A stretch of 64,000 nucleotides of DNA from Calycina herbarum (taxonomy: Eukaryota; Ascomycota; Leotiomycetes; Helotiales; Pezizellaceae): positions 62,001 to 126,000 of the forward strand of contig LLEY01000113.1 of assembly GCA_001414485.1 (NCBI GenBank), read 5' to 3'. Positions 35,031-46,840 of the stretch are shown here, piece by piece. Position numbers and translations under genes: made by a program. Numbering within the stretch: position 1 is the stretch's first letter; each line of letters opens with the position of its first letter. The notes beneath the pieces were generated by a model, which was not told the DNA's origin, did not search any database, and was given only the letters and a program-made list of their open reading frames with translations.

Positions 35031-37122
35031 ACGTGGTTTATCAGCACCTCGCCACTTTTCCCCTTATAATTTACTTTACTATACGATAAATCAACCATAA
35101 CCTATAAAATTTATTAAAACTAATCGGATTCTAATTAACTAGACATATCTATATCTTCTTAGCAGGTTCGCGTATTATGACCAGCTTTTCTACAAGTACT
35201 ACAGTGCCGCCTAGATGGTTGCCCCTTCTTCCGATTACCCCTCTTCGTACGTAAGTCGTGTTATACCTGCTCATCTACATCCTTCTAGACTAAAATATCC
35301 TATACATCCTCTACTATAAGTACACCCCCTTAACAGACACGAGTCTTTTTAGCCCTATAGCGTTTACTTAGGGCTTTATTTACTGCTCGAAGGGTACACA
35401 CCTTAGCAGATAGAAGGGTTATCTTATAGGCTATTCGCTCTATACCCTTTGCTAATGTAGTAACTGTCTTAAAGAGTGGGGTTAGTAAGCTCTCTTAATG
35501 ACGGGTAATTCGATTTCGAACAAGAGTTAATTATAAAAGAGCTTCGGTTAGGTTAGAAGGGGTCTAGGACACCTAAGAGAGGGAGTTAGCACTAGACAGC
35601 CGAGGGGGAGTTAGTGTCAGGGCTTGTAGCAAGTGCTAATGAATTGAACTACAGAGGCTGTCTATGTACAAGAAGATTCGATTGTCCTTTCCAAGCCAGA
35701 GTCCTTGCCAACTTATATACTTAGTCTACTTATTCTAGAGGGTTCTACCAAGAGTACTCTCGAAGGTTCTGTCACGTCCATGCGTTGCTAAGCGAGGTCA
35801 CGTGAGTGCGTCGCTGGAGTACTCCGAGACTTATTCCACAGGTGTAACCCTTAACAGTTAGAGTCTATAACCTTACGTTAAGCTTTAAAAGGACTGCTTA
35901 TAGGTTAAAAGGTACTAGGCCAGCTCTATAGAATCTAGCTTTAGCGTTTTAGATTATTATTAACTCAAAATACACTACTTTAAAGGCTAGAAAGAACTCG
36001 ACCTTAGTAATATAGTTAATATAAGCTTTAATAAAAGTCTTAATTTAACGATCGTACGTCTGTTTTAATATACTAAAACATCGGACATCGAGTAGCTAGA
36101 TTAAATAAGAAGAGTAAGAAGGTAGTCCGAGAGTTATAATATTATACGCTTTATAGTACTCTTAGAATTCAGCGGATTCGTAACTCTTATGCCTATTAAG
36201 GACTAGTATATAGTATAGACCCTTTACTCGACTAGTAGTATACTTATCGAAGTGTTATAGTTATTCTAGACCTGTCTCGTTATTAGTCTATCTATTACTT
36301 ATAGGTTTAATTACCTAATCGTTTAAAAGGTCGCCCTTAGTATACTAATTCACGAGATAATTCTTCTCTTAAACTACTAAAAATAGAGGTATACTCTAAC
36401 CTTCGCTATTAATATAAGCAATTGCCGTAGCCTATTCCCGATTGCCTAGCTAAACTGCCTTGCCTCTACCATGCCGATTAGCACGTGTAACTACTATTGT
36501 AGAGCAGATAACACCTATTATAAAGCCTGTCTCGTCGAAGTTATAGAAGTCGTAATCTAAAACACTGTATTTTACTCTTATATTCTCTACTAGTCGAAAC
36601 CACGCGCTAATTAGCTTAGGATCTTCGCATAAGGCTCTTTAGAAGTCATAAACGCGATTAAAACGCGTCTTTAAAGCTGGTTGTCGTTGTACGAATCGAT
36701 ACGCCTAGAGCTTCCGAACGCGTTTCCCCCCCCCCCGCGATTTAAGAATATAATTTGCTATATCTTCTACGCCAGCTAACCGAGGCACAAACCCTCTAGA
36801 ATCTAGGTCGAGTATATATTAAAGAAGTACTAACTCTTCTAATTCGGTCAATTTCTAATTAGGAGGTCGGCGTTCGCTAAGAGTAGTTCGTCCGTTTATT
36901 CTATCGCGAAGTGTAGAACGTAGCACGTTATAGAGTTTCACAGCAGTCGTAGAGTTAAGTCTTTTGGTAGTTCGGATAGCCTCGATAGCTAGAATGATTC
37001 GTGCTTCTTAGGTTTGAATAGGCATTATAGTTGTTAAGAAATCGCGTGTCAAAGTTAGGGAGTAAATGATAAGAAGAAAAGTAGCGAGGTACTGATATTG
37101 GCGAGGTGCTGATAAACCACGT
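35031..37122 (-). mobile_element. Decayed Fot1/pogo-type (Flipper-like) DNA transposon, copy 2
   Basis: The terminal inverted repeats start ACGTGGTTTATCAGCACCTC and end with the complement, flanked by TA at 35029-35030 and 37123-37124. It aligns along its length with copy 1, and without the nested insertion it would be about 1820 bp. The minus strand retains an intact CCHC zinc knuckle, HCSTCRKAGHNTRTC (35162-35206), typical of the C-terminus of such transposases. Many stops elsewhere make it inactive. Confidence 0.85.
35590..35856. mobile_element. 267-bp insertion nested in transposon copy 2 (possible solo LTR)
   Basis: This block is absent from copy 1 at the matching place. It is bordered by a direct duplication GTTAG (35585-35589 and 35857-35861), as left by an integrase-type insertion. 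Read on the minus strand it begins TGTTAAGGGTTACACC and contains a TATATAAG, like an LTR promoter. It is visibly less AT-rich than its host, so it probably arrived after RIP. The far end does not finish in CA, so the LTR call is tentative. Confidence 0.55.
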
Positions 37123-38194
37123 TATCAAATAAGTCTAAAATAAGTTTTATTAGAGTATTCTAGAAAAAAGGTTATAAATAGTGTTGCTTTCCGCACAACG
37201 TTCGTTCTCTAGGTAAGGTTTGAATACAGGTTGGGAGGAGGGTGATTCGGTAGTAAAATTACGAAGTAGAAGAACTGCAATCTAGGACGTCGGCTTCCAA
37301 GGGGTATTCACAAGAGACTAGATTTTGAATTCCGTGAAGACAAGTTTATTCTAGTAGTTCGGGTGACTGGGAGTACTTAAGACATTGAAGATAACTTTTT
37401 GTTTTAGCTTCATGGTTTGGCTCAGCATTTCTTGTCTTCTCTATGTACTTACCAAGTGACTCTCGAGTCTTCCTGTCTACCAAATTTTTCCCTCTCTGTG
37501 GAGAGGTTTTAGGACCTTCATTGGATTTCTCAGTATATTAAGTCCAACCCTGTACTACTCCTACCCGAGCAAGTAACAAGGTTTTCGCTGCAAAGTCTAA
37601 TATGCTCTATTCAGCTATTATATAATTGATGCCTAGAACTACTTTAAATCAGCTATAATCAACATCTATACTCCATTTAGCTAACTTAAGTAATCTAAAG
37701 TTATAGAATAATCAAATCAAATCGCTGTTGATTAGATGAGAACCCATACTCTATACTCTTAACCCTTTTCACACTTTATTCAATTTAACTTAATTATTCC
37801 AAATTCTCTAGAACAATTTGATTTAATAGCTTAACTTACCAGACTCACTACTTAATATAAAGTAGCAACGTGATTTGTCATTTTTGGACTACTCACAGAT
37901 TTTTTCTGCAGGGCCAGCCACGATTGGAAATTTTTAGCGAAAATGTGACCCTGTAATGCTACCCACTAAGTGAGGAAGTATTGAGGCCTTTCAAATGCAG
38001 CTGAAGCTGAGCTGAAGTGGCGGAAGCACAAAAGCTTGATTGGTAGAAATGTCTACTGGCGGCTACCTGTTTTCCAACACTCCCACCGATGAATTGGGCA
38101 AGGAGCATATATTTACCCCGCCTTTGCTCATGGCGTCCCAACCCCTTATTTGACCTCTGGAAACCACCTTGGCTCGTACAGCAACTGACCAAGA
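37123..38194. other. Intergenic region with repeat R1 copy, upstream of the HET gene
   Basis: About 1.07 kb. Repeat R1 occupies roughly 37600-37885, and the remaining ~300 bp before the ATG is the probable HET gene promoter. No gene is seen. Confidence 0.5.
37600..37885. repeat. AT-rich dispersed repeat R1, copy 2
   Basis: It shares with copy 3 the block GAATAATCAAATCAAAT, TACTCTATACTCTTAA and a TTGATTTAATAG / GACTCACTACTTA end. It is in the same orientation as copies 1 and 3. Confidence 0.7.
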
Positions 38195-40302
38195 ATGCCA
38201 TCTCAACTCTGCGAGACATGTCTCGACATTCCTCCCCATTTCTGGGGAGAAAACCTAGACGACAAAGGCTTCCCATGGGGTCCATACGTCAAGCTTCAGC
38301 CTTTTAGAGCTATGCAAGCAGCAGCAGCAGCAGGATGCCCATTGTGCAGAATTCTCATACACCAGGCTGACACCAGTGCCGTGGACGACTCACTCCTCGA
38401 AGACACCAAGGTTATGTTGTCAAGAGCGACGATTGATAGTCACCAAGGTATTTGCCTTGCTGTGTACCAAACTGATATATCTCATACTACCTTCTTCAGG
38501 GTTCCCCAGTTGTGGAGTAATTCTTCCTATTATTTGAATTTGCTTTGAACAAAGCTAACAAATTGACTTTCACAGGTGATGGCCCTGCACAGGGAATAGA
38601 TAGCCCAGTCGATAACTTTCGAATTATGAGGACTTGGATGCAAGACTGTAGACAGAATCATGATGGGTGCAACTGGGATTTGGAGAGTTTTCTGCCTACA
38701 AGACTGTTAGATCTCCAAGCTTTTCAGATGGGAGAGGATGTCAAGCTGGTGTGTCTTCGAACTGAGGATTTCGATGATCAACCCTACCAACCTGAGTACC
38801 TTACGTTGAGTCATTGTTGGGGGCCTCCTGAAAAGCGTCCTGTCATATCTACGAAGGCAAATCTCCAGGAGAGAATGACTCGAATTAAAATGGAGGATTT
38901 GTCCAACACCTTCCGAGACGCTGTTCGCATAACTAGAGAAATAGGCGAGCGATACCTGTGGATCGATTCCCTTTGCATCATTCAGGATGATAAAGACGAC
39001 TGGGCGAGAGAGGCTGCACTTATGGCAGATGTCTATGGGCAATCCTGCTGCACACTCGCAGCTCTTGATTCTAAAGACAGCACTGAAGGCTGTAAACTCG
39101 TCCCTGACATTCAAAACATTGGCACGTTCTTCGAGTTCGACTCTGGCGCCGAATACCTCAGAGACGACCCTTTCTTCCCTTTCTCCTATCGCATCCGAAT
39201 TTTCGAAGACGAGCCTCGAGAGTGGCATGAAGAATATGGTGACAATCCTTACCGGCATGGGGACTACGGGAATCAACCTCTGCGCACTAGAGCCTGGACA
39301 CTACAGGAAAGGGAGCTTTCAAGAAGAAACATCCATTTCGGTAGAGCTCAAATGTTATGGGAATGTCGAGAACTCAAAGCCTCCACTCAACTTCCGTGGC
39401 ATCACAAGAAGCCTGAAGACGACTTCGAACCAATGCCCATTATCCCGACAAGAGAACGCTGGTACGAGCTTATGGAAGATTACTCTTTCCGGAACCTGAC
39501 TTACGAAATGGACAAACTCCCAGCGCTCTCTGGACTGGCTCGTAGTTTCCAGCACTCGGTTCCACAAACTGAGTACCGCACAGGAATGTTGCACTCAATA
39601 TTTGTCCCACAAGCTAAATACTTGGCCGGGATATGGAGCACTCACTTACCAGAAGCGCTTCTCTGGCGAACAAGATATACTGGGCGCCGATCGTTGTCTG
39701 GTTCTTATATTGCGCCGACGTGGTCGTGGGCATCAGTTGTGGGGAGCATCACTTATGAGAGTCAACGACTTGAACATGGTAAACGAATCGAGGACCATCC
39801 CAAAGAACGGCCTTTGGATTCAGAAACAGGAAATCTTTCAGTAGAGAGCATGTCTACACAACCAAAGCATGACGACGAACATGGCGCAATCCTATCTGCA
39901 AGCTTGTCTTTTACTGGGGCGCTTCTCGCCAGCATCGATTCTAACCCCCAGCTCCACAAATTCAAGGACGATTACCGAGGCGGCTCTACAGCAATAATGA
40001 CCAAAGATGGCGTGCCGGTTGGAGTGCTCTACCCAGACGTCCGAGGTGAGATGCCATATGCAAAGGAACTGTTCTGCTTGAGACTCAGACCAGAGCCAGA
40101 CAAATCCCAAATTCGTCGACCAGGCGAGCTATACGAAGGGGAAGAAGCTGGGGACTTGATCATGGGACTTGTTCTTGCGAGGGAGCCCAATATTGGAAAT
40201 GAATCCTGCTTGTCGAATCAGTATAAGAGAATTGGCCTAGCTCGTTGGGTCAAGAGTTCCTTGTTTGAAAGTTGCCAGCCTTCAGTAGTCACTCTTCTAT
40301 AA
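38195..40302 (+). CDS. HET-domain (heterokaryon incompatibility) protein
   Basis: Exons 38195-38447 and 38576-40302 give 659 aa. The N-terminus has paired cysteines (CETC, CPLCRIL) that may bind metal. The HET domain has all three conserved blocks: YLTLSHCWG, RYLWIDSLCIIQDDKDDW with AALMADVYGQS, and RAWTLQERELSRRNIHFG followed by MLWEC. The ~250-residue C-terminal region is variable (WSWASVVGS), as is usual in this family. HET proteins can trigger cell death on non-self fusion, but most family members are untested. The gene lies 1.07 kb from a RIP-damaged transposon. Confidence 0.9.
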
Positions 40303-40827
40303 TTTGCAATTATCGACGAACCTGTTTTATGGTTAGCCCCTATTTTCAATTCGTTTAGCATTAATGAAATACAAATCGATGACGGAACCCCTAACTGGGT
40401 GATATTGATTCAGAGCGTAGATGACCCCCATGTATTACACTTGTTAGCATTCCGACAGGTGGATTTGACGTTTATCAGAGTTGTCTATTACGCTGCTCCA
40501 TAACTCAGAGCTCCTGCGAGACCTACAACCTATTTTCCGTAACATTTTCGTACCACCTAGAAGCTACTTGTGTATGAAATCTCTCTCTGGCCTCTAAAAC
40601 CTTCGACTCGGAGCTAGTAATAGGTGGAAATGCCCGAATCGAGAATATAAATGTTAGCTCCCTCTAATTACTCCATTGCAGAAAACAATGGTTTTATTCA
40701 CCTCTCCATTGTTACCCCTAAAAGTTGATTCCAGTTTTGCATTTCGTGTCCCCTTCCCTCCACGCTAAGCGCCTCTATGGTACAGTTATTTCATGCCAGC
40801 AAACCTCTAAACTTTTCCCGTCCCCCC
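40303..40827. other. Convergent intergenic region
   Basis: 525 bp between the 3' ends of the HET and Rpn6 genes. Nothing further is seen. Confidence 0.5.
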
Positions 40828-42233
40828 TTACTCGAGCATAGAAGCTTGGTTTGTGTATAAAACATCCACGACACTGCTCAACTTCTCGATGGTTGCCAAC
40901 GCAGCATCGTAACCCACATCTCTCTCTGTCTCGTCGAAAATAATTAAGCATCCAGCACCCTGGTCCAAAACACCAATAATCACTTTGTCGAGAATCATCT
41001 GTGACAGCTTGCGCTCAACTTGGACTGTGTCGAGACCAACCATCTTCGCGATGTGATCGATCTCTACTCTGGAAAAGGGCTCGATGACTTTGATGAGATT
41101 CTGTTCCAACATAGCATCATAAAGACGACGGAGGTGATTTCGGATGAATGGGTCGCTGCCGAGTTCATGACGATAATCTCCCAGCGCTTTCTCGTATTCC
41201 TCCAAAGACCGGTTTGAATGTGCGCGTGCGACGGCCTTCATAGCTTCCAAGTTTTTGCCAGCATATTTGAGGGCTTGCTTGGAGCTCATAAGTTGGTTGA
41301 CATCGTCGGATAAGTTGAGCATAACCTTGCATAGCAACATATATTGTAATGCGGCGGTCGCCTTCTCTGGTTCGTCCTGGGTGTGATATCCGTCTAATGC
41401 TTCGATGAAATACGAGAATGCGGTGCTGAAGTCCTTGTCTTCTGCGTGAAGCTTCCCTGATTGCATGTCCAAGCCAGCTTGTAGTAGAGGTGGTGTGTAA
41501 ACGGATGCTGCGCTTGTGCGAGCACTCGTGAGCGCCGATCGACCCTTTGGCACATTTCCTAAGGCGTGGTAGACGCGGGATTCGAGAAGTTGGACTTCCA
41601 CAAGGACGAGTTTATCATCCAGACGCTTGAGCTCCTTGAGAAGACTGTTGATGAGGGTCAAGGCTTCGTAGTAGGATTGCTTGATCATGTAAAGAGCAAC
41701 AAGACGGGTCTCGAGGTTTTGTCGCAGGAACCCTCGACGCTCGGAGGTGGCCCATTCGATGCATGACTTTGTGACGGAGATTTGGATATCGGTGGTATTA
41801 GGGATGAGGTTGAAGAGATCTAGGAGCTGTCGAACTAAATTACACGGAAACTGTCAGCATTGGCTCTTCTGCATCCCATTGAACCATTGATGGCAAATTG
41901 ATGATTATCCCAACATACCAAGTTTGGCAGTCTTTGCTTTCGCAAAGGATGATAATACCGTCCGGCTCTTCGTGATCAGCTCTACTAAATCGTTTGCTCG
42001 CCTGGTTGAGTCAGTAAATAGACCAGAAGGGGGCGCGCTAGTTCTGTTTACTTCTGATCCCGATATAGTTCCCCCAAGCTGACCAGCGCGGTCTCATACT
42101 CTCGTACAGCGGCATCTGAGGTGACTGAAGGAGGTTTCGAGATGATATCCTTGTATTGTGATTCAGCTTTGGTTAGGTCTAACTTAGTCAACTTCTTTGC
42201 CTCGGCTATCCGTGCTGAATCTGCTGGCGCCAT
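40828..42233 (-). CDS. rpn6: 26S proteasome regulatory (lid) subunit Rpn6
   Basis: Exons 42233-42052, 42001-41919 and 41834-40828 give 423 aa, the normal Rpn6/PSMD11 length. The helical-repeat region reads [39 protein letters not shown] and [12 protein letters not shown]. The PCI domain holds [20 protein letters not shown] and [20 protein letters not shown]. The C-terminal helix is [16 protein letters not shown]. The protein clamps the lid to the base and core of the proteasome. Its ATG is 219 bp from that of the divergent Sof1 gene. Confidence 0.95.
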
Positions 42234-42452
42234 TTTTAGATGTTGGTAGTGGGTAGGTAGTGTGGTGTTGTTGAGTTTATGGAGGCTGGCTTGCTCGCGG
42301 TTCTGGAGCTAGGCTGGAGCTCACATACGTCGGCTTAGAGGCTAGCGGCATATAAATGTTCCGCCCCGATAACTTTTTGATCTCTCGAAATCTTGGCGCC
42401 TATCAAAACTTATTCTCCATCACCAGATTCCCATGGGACTTTTGAGCACAAT
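42234..42452. promoter_or_regulatory. 219-bp bidirectional promoter, rpn6 / sof1
   Basis: This short gap must hold both promoters. It includes CATATAAATG near 42350 on the Sof1 side. Confidence 0.5.
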
Positions 42453-43890
42453 ATGGTATGTTAAAACCCCCAAAATTGTTGCCGCAATTACTTACAAGTA
42501 CTACTAGAAAATAAAAGCTCTTAGTCGCCCTGTTGCTTCGGCGCAGGCCCCCGGGTCTGATGTCGCAAGACAACCCCGCAACCTCGATCCAGCACTCCAT
42601 CCTTTCGAACGAGCAAGAGAATATACTCGAGCACTCAATGCTACCAAGATGGAGCGCATGTTTGCGGCGCCCTTCATTGCGCAACTGGGAAAAGGTCACG
42701 TCGACGGAGTGTACACCATGGCGAAGGACCCGAATTCTTTACAGAGATTTGCCAGCGGAAGTGGTGATGGAATAGTCAAAGTATGGGATTTGACAACAAG
42801 GGAAGAAATCTGGAATACGAGTGCGCATGAGAATATTGTTAAGGGAATGTGCTGGACCCGGGATCAAAAACTTTTGACTTGTGCCAGTGACCGTGCAATC
42901 AAGCTATACGACCCGTATAACACAGCTGCTGGAGCAGCACCATCTGCCACTTGGCTTGGGGCAAACGCGTTCACGAGTTTATCACATCATCGATCGAATA
43001 ATGCCTTTGCTGCTGCGTCAGGCGTAATTTCAATTTACGATTTGGAGAAGAGTTCAGCACCACCCGATGTTTTGAAATGGCCATCAGCTACGGATACAAT
43101 CACTGCTGTTTCTTTCAACCAAACGGAAACCTCAATATTAGCCTCTGCCGCAACGGACCGGTCAATTGTGCTTTATGATCTACGAACTTCAATGCCCTTG
43201 GCCAAGACGATTCTGAATTTTGCTTCAAACGCCATTGCTTGGAATCCTATGGAGGCGTTCAATTTCGCGGTGGCAAATGAAGATCATAATATTTACAGTA
43301 GGTTGCGTATTGTTACTTTACCGATCCTGTGCTAACATGCTTTAGTTTTCGATATGCGGAAAATGGATCGCGCACTGAATGTCTTGAAAGATCATGTGGC
43401 AGCAGTGATGGATGTGGAATTCAGCCCTACTGGAGAGGAGCTTGTCAGTGCTTCATATGACAGAACAGTCCGATTATGGAGCCGCATGAAGGGTCACTCG
43501 AGAGATATCTACCATACCAAGCGTATGCAGAGAGTGTTCTCTGCCAAGTGGACCCCTGACTCCAAGTACATCCTCTCAGGATCAGACGATGGCAACATTC
43601 GGCTATGGCGAGCAAACGCATCCAAGAGAGAGGGAATCAAGTCTACAAAACAACGGCAAGCTCTCGAGTACAATGAAGCTCTATCAGAACGATACGCCCA
43701 CATGCCTGAAATTCGACGTATCAAACGTCATCGCCATATTCCCAAGGTGGTAAAGAAGGCCGGTGAAATAAAATCTGAGGAGCTTAAGGCAATCAAGAGA
43801 AAGAATGAGAATGAGCGAAAGCATACCAAAGCCCAGTTCAGGAAACGAAGGAATGAAAGGGAGAAGATGGTTTTGGCTGCAGAAAAGTGA
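42453..43890 (+). CDS. sof1: U3 snoRNP / 18S rRNA processing WD40 protein Sof1 (DCAF13)
   Basis: Exons 42453-42455, 42508-43297 and 43346-43890 give 445 aa, the expected length. Exon 1 is only the ATG: it is followed directly by GTATGT, and after the AG at 42507 the frame gives the family start M-KIKALSRP. WD40 repeats run through (GIVKVWDLTTREE, AIKLYDPYN, RSIVLYDLRT, RTVRLWSRMKGH, GNIRLWRAN). The C-terminal Sof1 domain is recognisable in ALSERYAHMPEIRRIKRHRH and VVKKAGEIK, and ends in a basic helix. It is a nucleolar protein of the small-subunit processome. Confidence 0.93.
42456..42507 (+). other. 52-nt intron directly after the start codon of sof1
   Basis: The donor GTATGT abuts the ATG and the acceptor is ACTACTAG. 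Joining gives ATG-AAA-ATA-AAA-GCT, the conserved MKIKA start. No other ATG gives this N-terminus. Confidence 0.8.
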
Positions 43891-44814
43891 TGGAATTGGC
43901 TTGGCTTGGCTTAGCTGGCGTACATGGTAAACAAAAGGAGTTTTGGGGATAACTGCAGCATTTGCATGGCGTTGGTGGAGGTAAATGAACTTGAGGAATA
44001 CCAATAAGAATTTAGTACAGTAGATGTTCAATACAGACATATCATGTAACCTATGGTCCTTTGGTGCTAATGCTGCGTCTCTACATTGACTTCGTTCATG
44101 AAGGGGTAGTGCTTCCAAGTCCTTTCATAATACTGATTGTGTTAGCAACTTACAATTGTGCAGCCTAATCTCCATCCGAAATACATTCTTGCAATTGCCA
44201 GATTGCGGTTGGTCGTTATTCTCCAATTGACCTAATTGTGTCTTGTCGCTTAGAACATCGCCATATTAGATTGCATACTGGTGCACTTCTTGTCAGCCAA
44301 ATAAGCTGTAGGGTATCTGGTGATCATCATCCTCTCTCATTTATACACCAGAAACGCGTAGGGTTTCTTGCTCCGCGTGAACAAATGTGAAGTGTTCTCA
44401 GCTGCACCCATGTCCTGTGTACATAACAAAAGAGAGACCCCATTTGTTTGCAAGGCCCCTTGTTTTTCTTTCTTCCTCTTGAATGCTCTAATTCTACCGC
44501 CTGACAAAAACAAAACCACCACAACCGGCTAAACCTCCCTCCCCAAAGCTCCCAGCCACAACACCAACCGACTTCCCCACAAAAATAGCCGAACCATCAA
44601 CAAAAGCCTCTTAAAAATAAAAAAAAAGCTTCGAAACCACCAAAAGAGGGTAAAAAGCAGCATTACTATGGGGGATGCTATTCACAAAAAATTGCAAAAA
44701 AGAAACTCTGCCTCCAGAGGTAATCGAAACCCCATCTCCAACAAGATACTCAGACAATCTAATCCAAAACCGCAAGGAAAGGAAAGACAAACGCCTGACG
44801 CCAACGCCTTGAAA

Positions 44815-44857
44815 GACAATGGTATGTTGTTGCTCTAACCGTTGAGCTATAGAGGCC
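44815..44857 (-). other. tRNA 5'-half-like sequence (A-box, no T arm)
   Basis: The minus strand begins GGCCTCTATAGCTCAACGGT with a perfect D-stem GCTC/GAGC and an A-box match. The next bases can form an imperfect anticodon arm. No B-box/T-arm (GGTTCRANTCC) follows, so it is more likely a truncated tRNA or tRNA-derived relic than a working gene. Confidence 0.3.
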
Positions 44858-45534
44858 TTTATTTTGCTTTTTGATGGGAGGGAGGGGCTTATTTGGGGTT
44901 AAGATTCGGACGTCTGTAGGGGGGTTTGTGGGAAGGGGAAGTTGATTTTTGTGGGGTTTTCGGCTTTGGGGGAAGGGGGCGAGCCGATTGGGGGAGGGGA
45001 GGGTGATGGAGGGGTGGTGAAGGGTGTGGGAGGCGGAGGGGTTGTGAGGGGTGAGGTGATGATGATGGTGGTTGGGAGGTGAAGTGAAGGTTGAGCGAGG
45101 GAGTGTGTAGACGAGTGGGTGACACTTGAGAACTTTTCTTTTTCAGCGCCTCGATGTTCTCTTTGGGTTGTTTTGGATTTTGTTCCAAATTGAGGCTTTT
45201 GCTCAACATGTCGCGCGCGATGTTTTAGTGTATCCAATTTTTGTCTTTTTACTTTCATGGGAAGAAGGGTCGTCAGTCGGTACGCGTCTTGTCGCACACT
45301 TTGAAAACTAGACAGAAACACTTCACCTTTACATGGTTGAGGAACGCCCAACCAGAGATAGAGACAAAGGAAGGACTGCTAAGAACTAATTTATACGCGA
45401 TGTAACTGTCTTGTGTTTTTGTTGTTTTCTCTCCTTGACATCCATGGTAATCACATAGCGTCTGTTCTTTTGTCTCCAGCGCCCTTCTGTCGTAATATAT
45501 ACTCTAATGGAAATGAGTATTTTATTTCTCCTAA

Positions 45535-45835
45535 TAGTATCTGGTATGCTTTATTCACTAATTGAAACACTGATCAATTCTGTCTAGGATACACTAAATG
45601 CGCTGTAAGTTTCTGTTCAGCTAACTTAGTTATTCTGAACATTCTTGAATAATCAAATCAAATAGCTTTTCCTTGGATGAGTATTTATACTCTATACTCT
45701 TAAGATTAACTAGACTTCAGTTAATTATCTTGATTAATTCAAATTCTCGCGAGTAATAAAATTTAATGGTTGATTTACTAGATTCACTACTGAGTACTAT
45801 AAAGTAGTAATATGATTGGTTAATATCACAATTGG
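45535..45835. repeat. AT-rich dispersed repeat R1, copy 3
   Basis: Includes CTTTATTCACTAATTGAAAC, GAATAATCAAATCAAAT, TACTCTATACTCTTAAGA and an AGATTCACTACTGAGT end shared with the other copies. An inverted fragment of its left part (AATTAGTGAATAAAGTATAC) lies at about 58033-58052. Confidence 0.7.
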
Positions 45836-46232
45836 TGAAAAAAGCATACCATATCAAATAATACTCTTCATTACTGGAGAATATTTCAGACAATTCTCAA
45901 TCAAGGAGGTGGCAGGTAGGAATGACTATATCTCTCACAAACTCCACATGAATAGCTGCTAAAAATCTTCACAAGGTAAAATCCAAGAATTCGAAAACAA
46001 AAGACATTATCAATCGAACTCAATCGGGAAGACTCTTCGACCTTGAGGATTAGAGTATGTTAAGTAGAAAAGATGATTCAATTCTTGAAAAGTTAGGTAG
46101 CTTCATCAATCCCATGCAATTAGCCACCGGCCCATTACTCCTTTTCTTCTACCATCAACGCTGTAAATGCTCAAATCCCCAACGCCTACAATGATTTTTC
46201 ATATGCCTCAAAGCAGTTCCCAGTTAACCTAA

Positions 46233-46840
46233 TTAATCCTCTTCATCGACTGGGGCTGTTGTCGCAGCGTACTCTCTAGCCTTGGTCGCATTCTCCGTCA
46301 TGGCTTGAATGTTGGCCTTGTCATTAGGTCGACCAAGGACATCACCAATGACTTTCAGTATCTCCATCTGTTCCTCATCACCTGGAAAACGCCCCTCCAT
46401 CTCTTCAATGATCGTGTTGAGATTTTCCGGCTTGGAAGGGCGAAGGTTGAGGATCATGATAATCTCGCCCTTGGTGAAGTTCCACGGTCGCAATCCTTCC
46501 AAGAGATTTCTGATTGTGTTTTCGTGGTATGGGAAGGGCTCGGAGCCAAGAGGAGCGGGTGGTGCGCGGAGGTAGTCAAGGATCTGAGAGGGGAATTAGC
46601 ATTATATATAATATAAGGGGATTGGAATCAACATACCTCCTTGGTGACGGTGCCCAAGGCTTTCGGGCGAGGCTCGTCGTCTTCTTCTTCTTCTTCTTTG
46701 GATGCCTTGCTCTTGGCCTGTTTTGGAGCAGGCTTCTTCTTTGCGGCCTCTCTCAAGGCAAAGCGTCTTTCCTGGTCCAGCAGATGGGTGTAGACTTCAT
46801 AATTAGTCAGGGTCGCCGACTGCGCTTCCAGGATTTTCAT
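46233..46840 (-). CDS. RNA polymerase III subunit Rpc9 (Rpc17/CGRP-RCP-like)
   Basis: Exons 46840-46637 and 46583-46233 (intron 53 nt) give 184 aa. The start MKILEAQSATLTNYEVYTHL is the typical Rpb4/Rpc9-type N-terminus. A Lys/Glu-rich insert (KKKPAPKQ, then a Glu/Asp run) follows, larger than in yeast. The HRDC-like helical part is LDYLRAPPAP, NLLEGLRPWNFTKGEIIMIL and NLRPSKPENLNTIIEEMEGR. It pairs with Rpc8/Rpc25 as the Pol III stalk and helps initiation. It is divergent from the PRPP synthetase gene. Confidence 0.88.

Larger units (their letters stand above)
43891..46232. other. 2.3-kb intergenic region with tRNA-like sequence and repeat R1
   Basis: No protein gene is supported. It holds a G-rich/C-rich low-complexity tract (44880-45110) that produces proline-rich shadow frames, a tRNA-5'-half-like sequence (44815-44857) and repeat R1 copy 3. 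Confidence 0.5.

Noticed and set aside
44889..45351. Proline/serine-rich minus-strand frames
   Set aside because: Explained by a G/C-skewed low-complexity tract rather than a gene.
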